NCBI GenBank assembly: GCA_020444065.1 | Contig: JAHLLQ010000002.1 | Coordinates: forward strand, 496,001 to 560,000 | Length of the DNA stretch: 64,000 bases | Direction of reading: 5' to 3' | Source of the DNA: a bacterium | Lineage (GTDB): Bacteria; Sumerlaeota; Sumerlaeia; SLMS01; JAHLLQ01 | Part shown: positions 7,907-19,482 of the stretch, piece after piece | Layout: every line of letters begins with the position of its first letter | Numbering within the stretch: position 1 is the first letter of the stretch | Position numbers and translations under genes: made by a program | The notes under the pieces: generated by a model | What the model was told of the DNA's origin: nothing | What the model saw: only the letters and a program-made list of their open reading frames with translations | The model's database searches: none

Positions 7907-10579
7907 GTGACAAAGCGGAAGCTCTTCCTCCTCGACGGCCACTCCCTGGTCTACAAGGCCTACCACGCCATCACGGCCCTCACCACATCGAAGGGAGAGC
8001 CAACCGGGGCCATCTTCGGCTTCCTGCAGATCTTCCATCGCCTTCATCGAGACCACCAGCTGGAGCACATTGCCGTCGTCTTCGATCCCCCGGGAAAGAC
8101 CTTCCGGGCTGACGTGTTTCCTGAGTACAAAGCCAATCGTCCGCCCCAACCGCCGGAGTTGACTCAGCAGTTCACCGTACTCCGCGAACTTCTGCAGATC
8201 ATGAATGTGCCGATGTACGAGATTTCGCCTTACGAGGCAGACGACGTCATCGCCACCCTGGCCAACTGGGCCGTTCAGAACGGCGGCGAGGCCTGCGTCG
8301 TGTCCGTTGACAAGGACCTGCTTCAGATCGTCCAGCCCGGTGTCACCGTCTTGCGCGAGCACCTCAAGAACATCGAACTCCTCGACGAGGAGGGGGTGCT
8401 GCAGAAGATGGGTGTCCGCCCTTCGCAGATTCCAGATTACCTCGGCCTTCTGGGCGACTCCTCGGACAACATCCCGGGCGTCCCCGGGGTAGGGAAGAAG
8501 CGCGCCACCGATCTGCTGACAGAGTTCGGCGACATGGAGACGATCCTGGCCGCCGCGGAGGGCAGAACGAAGCCGAAATTCTGGGCTTCTCTGGCAGAGA
8601 ACGCCGAGGCCGCCCGCAAGTCCCGCGAGTTGGCGACGGTGAAATCCGATATCGATTTGGACGCTTCGTGGGATGCCATGGTGTGGACGTACAAGGGCTC
8701 CCCGGCTCTGCGAGAGATGCTCAGTCGCCTCGAATTCCGCAGCCTTCTCGATGAGTTGGGCGGCCAATCCATTGAGGATCGAACTACCGACTACGCCGTC
8801 ATTCGCACGCCCGATCAACTGCGTCACGTTGCCGAAGGCATCCGCAAGGCCGGCCGCGCCTCTGTCGATACCGAAACGACAGGCCTCGATCCCTTCACGG
8901 ACGACCTCGTTGGGATCTCCCTGTCCTGGGCCGACAATCAGGGTGTCTACATCCCCGTCAGCCTCTCGGAAAGCGACGGTCTCTTGTCGAACAAGGCTAT
9001 TTGGGAAGCTCTGAATCCCGTGCTCAGCGAGCCCGCTATCCGCTGGGTCGCGCACAACTGGCGCTTCGACTACAAGGTGCTCCGCAAGGCCGGCTACGAC
9101 GTCGACCAGATCGATTGCGACACGATGCTGGCCTCCTACCTGATCCACCCGGAGCGCGCCTCAAACGGCCTCAAGAACCTTTCCATGGAGATCCTCGGCA
9201 TCCAGATGACCGCAATCTCGACGCTGATCGGCTCCGGCGACGACATGGTGACGATGGCAAGTGCGGACGTCGACGCGGTCGGGGAGTACGCCTGCCAGGA
9301 TTCGGATGTGACGCTTAAGCTCTGGCGCACATTCTCGCCGCAGATTGACGAAGCCGGACTGCGCGAAGTCCACGATCAGATCGAAGTGCCTCTCGCGGCA
9401 GTGCTCGCGCGCATGGAACTGGAGGGCATTCGGCTCGATCGCCCTCACTTCAAACGCCTCTCTGCCGAAACGGAAAAGAAGCTCATCGAACTGACCACCG
9501 AAATTCATGAAATGGCCGGTCGCCCATTCAATATCAATTCGACGAAGCAACTGGCGGAGATCCTGTTCGAAGACCTCGGCCTTCCGACGCAGAAGAAGAC
9601 CACGACCGGGTACAGCACCGACGTTACGGTGCTCGAGGCGCTTTCCAAGCTTCACCCCATGCCCGCGAAGCTGCTCGAATACCGCCAGTTGGAGAAGTTG
9701 AAAGGGACCTATCTCGACCCTCTGCCGCGCCTCGTTCACCCAAAAACAGGTCGCGTCCATACGTCCTTTCACCAGACTGTCGCGGCGACCGGCCGCCTTT
9801 CCAGCAGCGATCCCAACCTGCAGAATATTCCCGTGCGCACCGAGGCAGGTCGTGAAATACGTGCCGGCTTCATTCCGCGCGAAGACGGCTGGGTCCTTCT
9901 TTCCGCGGACTATTCGCAGATCGAACTGCGCATTCTGGCGCACATGTCCAGGGATGCATCGCTCTGCGAGGCTTTCCGCTCGGGCCAGGACATTCACGCA
10001 CTGACTGCCAGCAAGGTCTTCAAGGTTGACCTCGACGCCGTGACCAAGGAAATGCGCACGCAGGCCAAGGCGATCAACTTTGGAATCATCTACGGCATGT
10101 CGGCCTTCCGGCTCGCGCGCGATCTGGAGATTCCCCGCCACACGGCAGAGCAATTCATCGACAACTACTTCGAGGTCTACGCAGGTGTTCGCGAGTTCAT
10201 CGACACGACCTTGGAGGACTGCCGAAAGAATGGGTTTGTCACGACTCTCAAGGGGCGGCGTCGCTATGTGGGCGACATCAACGCCTCCAACGGCAATCGA
10301 CGCCAGCAGGCCGAACGCATCGCGGTCAATTCGCCGATCCAAGGCACCTCGGCGGACATGATCAAGCTGGCGATGATTCGGATCGATCGCGAGATTCGCC
10401 AGCGCGGCCTCGAGGCGCGGATGATCCTGCAGGTCCACGACGAGTTGATCTTCGACGTTCCGCAGGATGAACTCGAGGCCTTGAAGCCGATCGTTGTCCA
10501 GGAAATGCAGGCTGCTCTTCCGCTCGACGTGCCGATCCAGGTGGATGTTTCATCCGGTCCGAACTGGGCGGATGTGTAG
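7907..10579 (+). CDS. polA: DNA polymerase I
   Basis: 890 residues in three domains. An N-terminal 5' nuclease (MTKRKLFLLDGHSLVYKA, later GLLGDSSDNIPGVPGVGKK) removes RNA primers and flaps. A DnaQ-like 3'-5' exonuclease begins near 317 and keeps its acidic motif (ASVDTETTG), so proofreading is probably active, unlike in several bacterial Pol I enzymes. The family A polymerase holds motif A (SADYSQIELRIL, about 664), motif B (RTQAKAINFGIIYG, about 717) and motif C (VHDELIFDV, about 843). The start is GTG at 7907 with AAGGA 8 bases upstream. It heads polA-coaE-rho. Confidence 0.98.
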   Translation: MTKRKLFLLDGHSLVYKAYHAITALTTSKGEPTGAIFGFLQIFHRLHRDHQLEHIAVVFDPPGKTFRADVFPEYKANRPPQPPELTQQFTVLRELLQIMNVPMYEISPYEADDVIATLANWAVQNGGEACVVSVDKDLLQIVQPGVTVLREHLKNIELLDEEGVLQKMGVRPSQIPDYLGLLGDSSDNIPGVPGVGKKRATDLLTEFGDMETILAAAEGRTKPKFWASLAENAEAARKSRELATVKSDIDLDASWDAMVWTYKGSPALREMLSRLEFRSLLDELGGQSIEDRTTDYAVIRTPDQLRHVAEGIRKAGRASVDTETTGLDPFTDDLVGISLSWADNQGVYIPVSLSESDGLLSNKAIWEALNPVLSEPAIRWVAHNWRFDYKVLRKAGYDVDQIDCDTMLASYLIHPERASNGLKNLSMEILGIQMTAISTLIGSGDDMVTMASADVDAVGEYACQDSDVTLKLWRTFSPQIDEAGLREVHDQIEVPLAAVLARMELEGIRLDRPHFKRLSAETEKKLIELTTEIHEMAGRPFNINSTKQLAEILFEDLGLPTQKKTTTGYSTDVTVLEALSKLHPMPAKLLEYRQLEKLKGTYLDPLPRLVHPKTGRVHTSFHQTVAATGRLSSSDPNLQNIPVRTEAGREIRAGFIPREDGWVLLSADYSQIELRILAHMSRDASLCEAFRSGQDIHALTASKVFKVDLDAVTKEMRTQAKAINFGIIYGMSAFRLARDLEIPRHTAEQFIDNYFEVYAGVREFIDTTLEDCRKNGFVTTLKGRRRYVGDINASNGNRRQQAERIAVNSPIQGTSADMIKLAMIRIDREIRQRGLEARMILQVHDELIFDVPQDELEALKPIVVQEMQAALPLDVPIQVDVSSGPNWADV

Positions 10580-10660
10580 TTCCTGTACCGATTCTTTCGG
10601 GGGCGCACAAAAAAGCGCAAACCAACCCCAAAACTGTCCCGGTTTTTGCAAGGAGAAGCG

Positions 10661-11251
10661 ATGATTCTGGGCTTGACGGGCTCAATCGGGAGCGGAAAAA
10701 CTTCTGTCGCAACGATATTGCAGCAATGCGGCGCCGTCATTATTCGGGCGGATGTGATTGCCCGCGAAGTCGTTGCTCCCGGAACCCCTGCTCTCCAGGA
10801 AATTTCCCGCCGGTTCGGTCCCGAGGTCGTCACGAAGGACGGCAGCTTGGACCGTCAGAGAATGGCGGACATTGTATTCCGCGATCCCACCCGCAGAAAA
10901 GAGTTGGAAGAAATCATCCACCCAAGGGTGCGTGAACGCGAAGAAGAATTGATCCGCCGGTATGGCGATCAACCGATGGTGGTCCTGGAAATCCCCCTTT
11001 TGTACGAAACCGGCGCGGAAGAGATGTGCGATGCCGTGGCGGTGGTGACCGTGAATGAACGGGAACGCGTGCGGAGGCTGGTGGAAGACCGGGGAATGAG
11101 CGAGGAAGAGGTACGGCGACGGTTACAGGCCCAACTCCCACAAGAGGAGAAGGCTCGACGAGCCGACCACGTGATCGACAACAGCGGATCGCCCGAAGCG
11201 ACTCGCCGCCAGGTCGAAGAACTCTACAAAAAGCTGACAAGCTCGCTCTAA
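10661..11251 (+). CDS. coaE: Dephospho-CoA kinase
   Basis: 196 residues, the usual size. It catalyses the last step of coenzyme A synthesis, ATP-dependent phosphorylation of the 3'-hydroxyl of dephospho-CoA, in the cytoplasm. The chain opens MILGLTGSIGSGKTSVA, a Walker A P-loop, followed by the family's RADVIAREVV segment and VLEIPLLYETG. ATG 10661 is preceded by AAGGAGA at ideal distance; an in-frame TTG 15 bases earlier is rejected. It lies between polA and rho, as in Chlamydia. Confidence 0.96.
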   Translation: MILGLTGSIGSGKTSVATILQQCGAVIIRADVIAREVVAPGTPALQEISRRFGPEVVTKDGSLDRQRMADIVFRDPTRRKELEEIIHPRVREREEELIRRYGDQPMVVLEIPLLYETGAEEMCDAVAVVTVNERERVRRLVEDRGMSEEEVRRRLQAQLPQEEKARRADHVIDNSGSPEATRRQVEELYKKLTSSL

Positions 11252-11438
11252 GGCCCTATCCTTTGTAAGAGGACGAGAGACAGTAAACCGCAAATCCATC
11301 TTCCCCTTCCAATCGGCATCCGGGCATCGCCTGTCGGCCGTGGCATCCTGCCACCGAATCCAACCTGCATTTTAGCGCATTCCTTGAAGCGCACCATTCC
11401 ATAACACGTAATCAAGCACTTCGGAGGAGATATTCCGA

Positions 11439-12917
<1,479 letters not shown>

Positions 12918-12933
12918 TCGAACCAATCGGTCG

Positions 12934-12966
12934 GGAAGGCCGCCGTCCGGCGGCCTTCCTTCTTTT
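12934..12966 (+). terminator. Terminator after rho
   Basis: Perfect 11-bp stem 12934-12944/12949-12959 (ggaaggccgcc/ggcggccttcc) with a 4-base loop, followed by the T-rich run ttcttttc. It separates rho from aroA. Confidence 0.8.
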
Positions 12967-12988
12967 CTCCCCTTCGGAACGAGGTTGA

Positions 12989-14446
12989 ATGAAAGCGCGC
13001 ATCCATCCCCCGCAGAGTCCTCTCGGCGGAGTCGTCGATCCGCCCTCCTCGAAGAATTATACCACGCGTTGCATCCTCGTCAGTTGCCTCAGCCACGGGC
13101 GCAGCATCGTTCATAAGCCCGCCGTGCAGGACGACGCCGTGGCCATGGTGCGTTGTTGCCGACAGCTTGGCGCGGACATTCGCGCTGAGGAATCGGATGG
13201 CCGCGAGATTGACTTTACGGTCGAGAACGCTGCAAAGATCGACCGATTGATCATCAATGGATTCGGCGCGCATCCGCTTCCGCCTCCACCCGGTCTCCCG
13301 ATCGACCCGATGAACGCGGGCACCGTGCTGCGGCTTCTTCTCGCCGTCGCTGCGTTGGCCGAAGGCGCGGTCAGCTTCGACACCGCCGAACACAAAGAAT
13401 CCCTGGGGAAACGCCCCAACCGCGATCTGCTCGATGCCCTCGAGCAACTCGGCGTTCAGGTCGAAGCGCGCACCGATGAAGGCTGCCTGCCGATTTCACT
13501 GCGCGGCGGCGATCGAATCGGGCGCGAACTGCACCGGCGTCGCATGCACGAGAAGCTACCGGAACACGAGCCTGTTCCGGTCAAGGTCTCCGGCGCGGTC
13601 AGCAGTCAGTTCCTTTCGGCCCTGCTGTTCATGGTGCCGTTGCTTAATCAGAACATTGCGATCGAAGTCACCGGCGAGCTTCGCAGCAAGCCGCTGATCC
13701 GAACGACATTGTCCGTGCTGCAAGAGGCCGGCATCGCCGTGGAGTCCAGTGGCGACTTGATGCGCCACGTGATCTACAAGGACCAGCAATACACCGCGCG
13801 CGAGTGGCACGTTGCGGGCGATTGGCCGGGCTCATCGGCGATTCTCGCTGCCGCGGCCGTGGTCCCGGGTTCAAAGATTGGTGTGCGCCGCTTGCGTGAA
13901 GATGAACAAGGCGAACGCGCCAGCGCAGGCTTCTACCAGGCGATGGGCTGTACGATCGAAAGCGCCGACGATGTTCTGACGATCGCTGCGCCGCAGGACG
14001 CACCCCTTCAGGCTGCGGAGATCGATGGCGACAAGTGCACCGATGCCGTTCTCGCGATGATCGGCGCGGCTTGTCTTGCAGAGGGCGAATCGCGCCTCAC
14101 AGGCATCGGCAACTTGCAGTTCAAAGAATGCGACCGCGTCCGCGAACCCATTCATGAACTGCGGCGGATCTTCAAGGAATCGGGGATCGAAAACTCAGCA
14201 GATCGCCTGCGCTGGTCGCCGGATGAAGATCCGGACACGATTTCGATCGAGGGCAATCCCGATGGGTTTGTCGGAGGTATCGAAGTCGATGGTCGCGGCG
14301 ATCATCGCGTGATCATGTTGCTGTCGATCGTTGCCCTGCGCTGCAAAGAGGGCCTCACGATCCGCGGCGCCGAACACGTCTCCAAATCGTTTCCGCAATG
14401 GTTTGAGGTTTTGCGTCAGCTTGGTGTGCAGGTCGACGAAGACTGA
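12989..14446 (+). CDS. aroA: 3-phosphoshikimate 1-carboxyvinyltransferase (EPSP synthase)
   Basis: 485 residues, about 50 longer than usual. It transfers the enolpyruvyl group of PEP to shikimate 3-phosphate in aromatic amino acid synthesis. Recognisable segments in order are VDPPSSKNYTTRCILVSCLS (shikimate/PEP site, normally PGSKS..R), DPMNAGTVLRLLLA (normally GNAGT..R), SSQFLSALLFMVPL, FKECDRVREPIHELRRI, and DHRVIMLLSIVAL with SKSFPQWFEVL at the end. The substitutions in the first two motifs are unusual, although the Lys and Arg remain. Only 22 bases separate its stop from the convergent gene at 14469. Confidence 0.93.
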   Translation: MKARIHPPQSPLGGVVDPPSSKNYTTRCILVSCLSHGRSIVHKPAVQDDAVAMVRCCRQLGADIRAEESDGREIDFTVENAAKIDRLIINGFGAHPLPPPPGLPIDPMNAGTVLRLLLAVAALAEGAVSFDTAEHKESLGKRPNRDLLDALEQLGVQVEARTDEGCLPISLRGGDRIGRELHRRRMHEKLPEHEPVPVKVSGAVSSQFLSALLFMVPLLNQNIAIEVTGELRSKPLIRTTLSVLQEAGIAVESSGDLMRHVIYKDQQYTAREWHVAGDWPGSSAILAAAAVVPGSKIGVRRLREDEQGERASAGFYQAMGCTIESADDVLTIAAPQDAPLQAAEIDGDKCTDAVLAMIGAACLAEGESRLTGIGNLQFKECDRVREPIHELRRIFKESGIENSADRLRWSPDEDPDTISIEGNPDGFVGGIEVDGRGDHRVIMLLSIVALRCKEGLTIRGAEHVSKSFPQWFEVLRQLGVQVDED

Positions 14447-14468
14447 ACAGCCTCAATTCGCTCCGCGA

Positions 14469-16793
14469 TCACTGCATCGCGCGCCACGTTTCCACGCGAT
14501 AGCGGAATGTCACCGGACGCAGCGCCCGGTTGTGCGGCGAGCGTGGGCTGAGCCCACCGAAGAGCATCGCTTCCATTAGCGATCCCGGCGCCAGCACAAC
14601 ATACGACGAACGCTCGAACACACGATCCGACTCCAGGCGATACCGAGGCGCGGTGTCAGCCGTTCCGTAGAGCGTCATCATCATGTGCAACTCGCCGTCA
14701 TCCCCTCGAACAGCCGGCGCGACGACATGACTGCGATTCAGCAAGTACCGCGAGAGCAACGTCGGCGAAAAGGAATCGGGCCTGAGTTGCGCTTCAACAC
14801 GTACATGATCGCCATTCACTGCGAACGGGCTTGCCAGGCGAATGAACGTCTTGTTCGTATTCATCCGCGGCAGAAGATCCCCACGATACCACGTCCGGGC
14901 GCGCAGCCCGCTCTCATCGAAGAATGACAGTTCCATTTCCGAACGCGCAGGCCACGACGCCACATCTGCGCGGAACTCGATGCCCGTGATTGTCATCCCC
15001 GGCGATGTCTTCATGTCGCGGGCCCAGACCTCGCCCCGATACAAGCCAACGACGCCATCCATCTCTTCTTCTGCAGTTATTGGTTCGCTGACCCAGCCTG
15101 CCACGACCGGCGGAACCACGCGCGAGCCCCAGTGGTTCTCGTGGGAGAAGACCAGGAATAGGTCCTCGGGCTTCATCTCCGGCTGCGACTGGAACGGCTC
15201 GAACTGAACCTTCTCTGCAATGCCCGAAGTGCGGAAGAACGCCGCCGTCTGAACCCAGGGCTCCTCGAAGTGATTCGTGTAGAGCACACACGGGCCCGCT
15301 TCGCTCTCCGCCAGATGCCTGCCGGCCTCCAGCAATTGCGATGTCGCCTGTTCGCACGCCGTGTACTGCTCGGCATTCTGATGCGCGTAGGCCACGAGGC
15401 AGATTCCATGGATGAGTTCGAGGCCGAAAAACAGCCCGATGACGATCGCCAGCAGGGGAGCGGCGCGCCGGGGCTGCTTGCGCCACAGAAGCCATCCGAG
15501 AAGAGCGGCCGAACCTACGCCACCCACGCCCATCATCGGTACGTGACGCAGTAACGTCGGACGCTGCCACAAGATAATCGGAACGCACGCCAGGGCCAGG
15601 ACAACGGCGCCGATCGCAGCGGCCAGCACAAGAGTCCCGTTCGGCCGTGCAAAACGCGTTCTCACCTGCTGGACGGCGGTGCGCCACAGATCTTCGCAGA
15701 ACACCCCCGCCAGCACCGCGACGAATGGCGTGTAGATCACCATGTAGCGCTGCAGCGTGATGCTCCACATTGTCAGCAGACAGAATGCCGCGCTGCCCAT
15801 CCCGAGCGTGATTGCGTAGAACTCGAAATCGCGAAGGTTCGTTCGGCCCAGCAACCCCCGCAAGAACTGCCAGGCTGCCACAGGGATCGCGACAAAGACC
15901 AGCGGGCCCCAGGCCTCCAGGAACGTCATCGAAGCGTAACCGATCGATCCGCTGATCACGTTCCAACTGAAGGAGAGCTCACCATCATACCAGTAGATTT
16001 CGCGTGTCGCCCACGGTTTGAAGTACATCAGCCCCGGAATCGAGACGACGATCAGTACCGCGGCCAGCCATAGCGTTCCGGCCGGCCATCGTTTGCCCGA
16101 TCGGCTCCGCCACGCGATCAAAGCAAGCGCCACGACCGCTCCGCCGAGATGCGCCACCGCGCTGATCTTTGTCAGGGCGGCGATCGCCATGCAGAGGGCG
16201 GCCACGACTCCCCACACGATGCGACGCACGCCGCAGGAGCGAAGGAAGTGCAGCAGCGCAACCGCCATCCAGGCGACTACCCATGCGAAGTATGAATCGG
16301 TTGTGTGAAGGCGCTGCCAATTGGCGAAGTGCGTCTGGAAGTCCGGGAACAGCGAGGGTCTTGCCAGCAGCGTGAAGACAAGGGCGGCGGCGGCACCTGC
16401 CCACGGCCCGCGCCTGCCGAGTCGGACAAGCTCCATGATACCGCCCACGGCCACGGCGAAGAACAGGATCTTGATTCCATGCAGCAGAGCGGGATCCAGC
16501 CCTCCGAAGCCGTGATACAGGAGCAGTTGCAAAAAAAGCCCCGGACCGAACCGATTGTCGGAGGGCGTCCAGAAGAGATCCCAGAACGCGCCGAACTGGC
16601 CACTGCCCAGCGCGGCAAACATCTTCTGCGCCCGCTCGTAAAACAGCCCATCATCGATCAATGACATCGGCAGGAAGAGCGTGTGTCCATAGAAGGCCAG
16701 CGCCAGTGCCACGGGAAAGAGCACGCGGAACCAGACCGGCCAGCGTGGCCGTTCGTGGAAGAGATCAGGGATGGCGCGTTCGTTTCTCATCAT
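14469..16793 (-). CDS. Multi-pass membrane protein, GT-C glycosyltransferase-like
   Basis: 774 residues with around ten hydrophobic segments in the first 470, then a soluble region of about 300 residues. After the first membrane segment comes SLIDDGLFYERAQKM, an acidic pair typical of the first periplasmic loop of GT-C enzymes (dolichyl- or polyprenyl-phosphate sugar dependent). Later loops contain TDSYFAWVVAW. The predicted role is transfer of a lipid-linked sugar at the outer face of the inner membrane, but the family cannot be named more closely. The C-terminal part is beta-rich and unassigned. The start is one of two adjacent ATGs at 16793. Divergent from the rhomboid gene across about 100 bases. 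Confidence 0.7.
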   Translation of the reverse strand: MMRNERAIPDLFHERPRWPVWFRVLFPVALALAFYGHTLFLPMSLIDDGLFYERAQKMFAALGSGQFGAFWDLFWTPSDNRFGPGLFLQLLLYHGFGGLDPALLHGIKILFFAVAVGGIMELVRLGRRGPWAGAAAALVFTLLARPSLFPDFQTHFANWQRLHTTDSYFAWVVAWMAVALLHFLRSCGVRRIVWGVVAALCMAIAALTKISAVAHLGGAVVALALIAWRSRSGKRWPAGTLWLAAVLIVVSIPGLMYFKPWATREIYWYDGELSFSWNVISGSIGYASMTFLEAWGPLVFVAIPVAAWQFLRGLLGRTNLRDFEFYAITLGMGSAAFCLLTMWSITLQRYMVIYTPFVAVLAGVFCEDLWRTAVQQVRTRFARPNGTLVLAAAIGAVVLALACVPIILWQRPTLLRHVPMMGVGGVGSAALLGWLLWRKQPRRAAPLLAIVIGLFFGLELIHGICLVAYAHQNAEQYTACEQATSQLLEAGRHLAESEAGPCVLYTNHFEEPWVQTAAFFRTSGIAEKVQFEPFQSQPEMKPEDLFLVFSHENHWGSRVVPPVVAGWVSEPITAEEEMDGVVGLYRGEVWARDMKTSPGMTITGIEFRADVASWPARSEMELSFFDESGLRARTWYRGDLLPRMNTNKTFIRLASPFAVNGDHVRVEAQLRPDSFSPTLLSRYLLNRSHVVAPAVRGDDGELHMMMTLYGTADTAPRYRLESDRVFERSSYVVLAPGSLMEAMLFGGLSPRSPHNRALRPVTFRYRVETWRAMQ

Positions 16794-16894
16794 TCCGGAG
16801 TGCTAACGTGTTGCCGCAGGCCGGACCGGGTCAATGGCAAGCAATCCCGCGAATTGGCCTGATTCTGGAATAGGAGCATGAAGAAATCAGGTCC

Positions 16895-17740
16895 ATGCAG
16901 GGCCTCAGATTGCGCAGAGAAGGGTCGTCAAACATCGTCATGTTGCGTAAGGTTGACCAGATACTGTCCTTTTACCTCCCTCCCGTCACGAGGAGAATCT
17001 TCCTGGCCCTCTGGGGAATCTGGCTCTGCCAGGCCCTTCTGGAGGCCGTTCTGCCGGGTGTTGCAAACTTCCTTTATGGAATCCTCGTCCTTCAACCCAT
17101 CGACATTTTCCCGCGATTCATGCTGTGGCAGTTTGCCACATACGGATTCCTACACGGCGGGTTCTTTCACATTCTGATGAACTCGATCGCGCTGTTCTTC
17201 TTTGGCGGCCTGGTCGAGCGTGCCATGGGTGGCAGGCGGTACACCTGGTTCATCCTGCTCGCGATCATCGCGGGCGGAATTGCCCATGCCGCGATCTATG
17301 GGATCTCCGGCATCATCGACAACGCGAGCTATGCCCACATCGGGCTAGTGGGATTCTCCGGAGCAGTCTTCGCCATTCTGGTCGCCTGCTACTTTATCGT
17401 TCCGAATGCAACCGTCTATGTGTACGCCGTGATCCCGATGAAGCTGAAACACATGGTCATCATCTTCCTTGTCCTGGAAGCCTTCTGGGCCCTTTCATCC
17501 GGCCTGAATTCCGGGATCAGCCACATTGGCCACCTGGCCGGCGCCGCCTCGGGATTCCTATTGGTCAAGAATCCAGGAATCCTGAACTGGCTTGCGAATC
17601 GCCGCTGGCGCGGTGGCGGCGGGGGAGGAGGACGCGGCGGAGGGAAGCGCGTCTCCTCGCGCCTGTCCTATGGGCATCCCGGCCGCAGCGCCAATGCCAG
17701 CGAACTCTACGACGATCCCCATTGGCGGCTGGACCAGTAG
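16895..17740 (+). CDS. Rhomboid family intramembrane serine protease
   Basis: 281 residues with six to seven membrane segments. The rhomboid signatures are complete: HGGFFHILMNSIALFFFG (the HxxxxHxxxN oxyanion region), GFSGAVFA (nucleophile Ser in GxSG) and HIGHLAGAASG (catalytic His). It should cleave membrane protein segments within the bilayer. The C-terminal tail is cytoplasmic, Gly/Arg-rich (RWRGGGGGGGRGGGKR) and probably disordered. ATG 16895 or ATG 16940 could be the start; neither has a strong ribosome site. Substrates cannot be inferred from neighbours. Confidence 0.92.
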   Translation: MQGLRLRREGSSNIVMLRKVDQILSFYLPPVTRRIFLALWGIWLCQALLEAVLPGVANFLYGILVLQPIDIFPRFMLWQFATYGFLHGGFFHILMNSIALFFFGGLVERAMGGRRYTWFILLAIIAGGIAHAAIYGISGIIDNASYAHIGLVGFSGAVFAILVACYFIVPNATVYVYAVIPMKLKHMVIIFLVLEAFWALSSGLNSGISHIGHLAGAASGFLLVKNPGILNWLANRRWRGGGGGGGRGGGKRVSSRLSYGHPGRSANASELYDDPHWRLDQ

Positions 17741-17850
17741 AATCCTTCCGCCGAGTGCTGCTCTCGCTTGACCCTTTCCGTGGTCTCGCCGACCATCCAA
17801 TGTGATCCAGAAATCTGTCTGTACGATCCTTGGATGGAGGGCATCTACCC

Positions 17851-19398
17851 ATGCATTCGAACCGCTATTGGCGCGCGGTCCTGCCGCTCGCCGCTATTCT
17901 GCTCATGCTGCTGGCCGGATCTGCTCCGGGCCAGAGCGCCGATGACCTGATCAAGCAAGCCAACAACACCTATCGCCAGGCCGAGAGAAACTTCCACAAC
18001 GGCAAGCACCCGGAAGCCCTTAAGCTCGTCGAGGAAGCCGCCGCCCTTCTGAACCAGGCGAAGGAAGCGGACTCCGCAAACACGAAGATTCCCTCGCTGG
18101 ACACGAAAATCACCCGACTGGCGGAGAACATTCGCAAGCGTCTCCCGAAAGAGGAAGAGCCCGCTGCGGCATCCTCGGGAGGGGACGAGGCACCGGCTTC
18201 ATCTGCCGCCGGCCCCGGCGACAAGTTGCCAAGCGGCGTCTCGTATCGGTTGCGGGAAGTCGATCGTTTCCTGAAGCAGGGTGAGCGCGCCGCCGATCCT
18301 TCCAGTGAAGGACGCGATTCAGAATGGCGGTCCAAGACAGCGCGATACGGCGCCGAGCAGGGACGGAGTGCACTGGCGGAAATCGAAAGCAAGTTCTCCG
18401 GTCAGTACGATCCCAATCACCCCGATATCGTTGCGATGATGAAGCGCATCGAAGCGCTCGAGGCCGCGGCCGACAAGATTGAAGCGGATGCCGCCGTTGC
18501 CGGCCAGGCTGCCGAAGCGGCCAAGGCAGAATGCGACGCGTGGGTGACGAAGCTGAGTCCCTACATCACGAGTCGAGGCGGCGCAGACTATGATCCCGAG
18601 AAGTACTTCATTCCTTCGGCAACGCAGGACATGAAGGAGATGCAGGAGCGCCTGATGCATTACGCGGCCGCCGCCGAGGCCTATGCGGAATACAAGAAGG
18701 TCGCCCCGAAGGAAAAGACTGACCAACTCGCCCAAGTCGAACGCGACTTCGAGTATGCGCTGAAGTCCTTTGAGGAAGGCGTCGTCAGCAATGCCGAGTA
18801 TAACCTCAGCGAAGCGGCCAGGGACCTCGAGTACACGCTGCAGTTCCTGCAGACGAACAAGGCAAAGGCCGACAAGGGCGAGGACTTCAACATTATGCGA
18901 AAGGACCAGCTCGAGGTTCCGACGAAAAATCTGGAACGTGGTGCTGCCCTCCTTGAACCCAACAACGCCGAGGTCAAGCGGCTGCGCAAGATGATCGAGG
19001 ATATAAACAAACTTGATTCCGAACTGCGGCAGAAGCGCGTCGCCGATGCACGCATGATCCCGGACAAATTCAAGGGCAACGAGACCAAGGACATCAAGAA
19101 GATGGCGGAGAAGGTCGTCGCCAAGGACCGCCCAGGGGCAAAGATCAAGCGGATCACGATCGTCAGCGAAGACTGGAGCACCGAGAACGTGATTGAATTC
19201 ACCGATACGACGCGCTCGGCCCTGCAGCACCGCGTCACACGCAGCGTTTCCGCACAGGTTGGCGCTGTTCTCGACGGCGATGGGCACATCTACACAGTCT
19301 ACGTCGGCTCCGACCGCCAGCCCAATGGCAAGTGGGGACCGCTGAAGGGCCACATCATGTTCGACGATCCGATTCTCGAGAAGAACATCGACAAGTAG
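17851..19398 (+). CDS. Secreted coiled-coil/helical protein of unknown function
   Basis: 515 residues. ATG 17851 is chosen because GGAGGG lies 9 bases upstream and a clean signal peptide follows (WRAVLPLAAILLMLLAGSAPG). The mature chain is mostly long charged helices with TPR-like pieces (residues 25-75: NTYRQAERNFHNGKHPEALKL) and an Ala/Ser/Gly-rich break near 110-130. The last 100 residues look like an alpha/beta domain (KRITIVSEDWSTENVIEFTD). Its helical style resembles the TPR part of the secretin, so a periplasmic scaffold role is possible. A strong terminator follows its stop. Confidence 0.7.
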   Translation: MHSNRYWRAVLPLAAILLMLLAGSAPGQSADDLIKQANNTYRQAERNFHNGKHPEALKLVEEAAALLNQAKEADSANTKIPSLDTKITRLAENIRKRLPKEEEPAAASSGGDEAPASSAAGPGDKLPSGVSYRLREVDRFLKQGERAADPSSEGRDSEWRSKTARYGAEQGRSALAEIESKFSGQYDPNHPDIVAMMKRIEALEAAADKIEADAAVAGQAAEAAKAECDAWVTKLSPYITSRGGADYDPEKYFIPSATQDMKEMQERLMHYAAAAEAYAEYKKVAPKEKTDQLAQVERDFEYALKSFEEGVVSNAEYNLSEAARDLEYTLQFLQTNKAKADKGEDFNIMRKDQLEVPTKNLERGAALLEPNNAEVKRLRKMIEDINKLDSELRQKRVADARMIPDKFKGNETKDIKKMAEKVVAKDRPGAKIKRITIVSEDWSTENVIEFTDTTRSALQHRVTRSVSAQVGAVLDGDGHIYTVYVGSDRQPNGKWGPLKGHIMFDDPILEKNIDK

Positions 19399-19414
19399 CA
19401 AAGACGCGCTGTTC

Positions 19415-19460
19415 AAAAAGGAGACGGGGTACTGCCGATCAGCAGTACCCCGTCCTTTCT
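19415..19460. terminator. Bidirectional terminator between convergent genes
   Basis: Perfect 13-bp stem 19423-19435/19442-19454 (gacggggtactgc/gcagtaccccgtc) with a 6-base loop. It is followed by ctttcttt on the plus strand and, on the minus strand, by ctccttttt. It serves both the secreted helical protein and the Hsp70-kinase gene. Confidence 0.88.
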
Positions 19461-19482
19461 TTCATCCTTGTCAGGCGAACAA

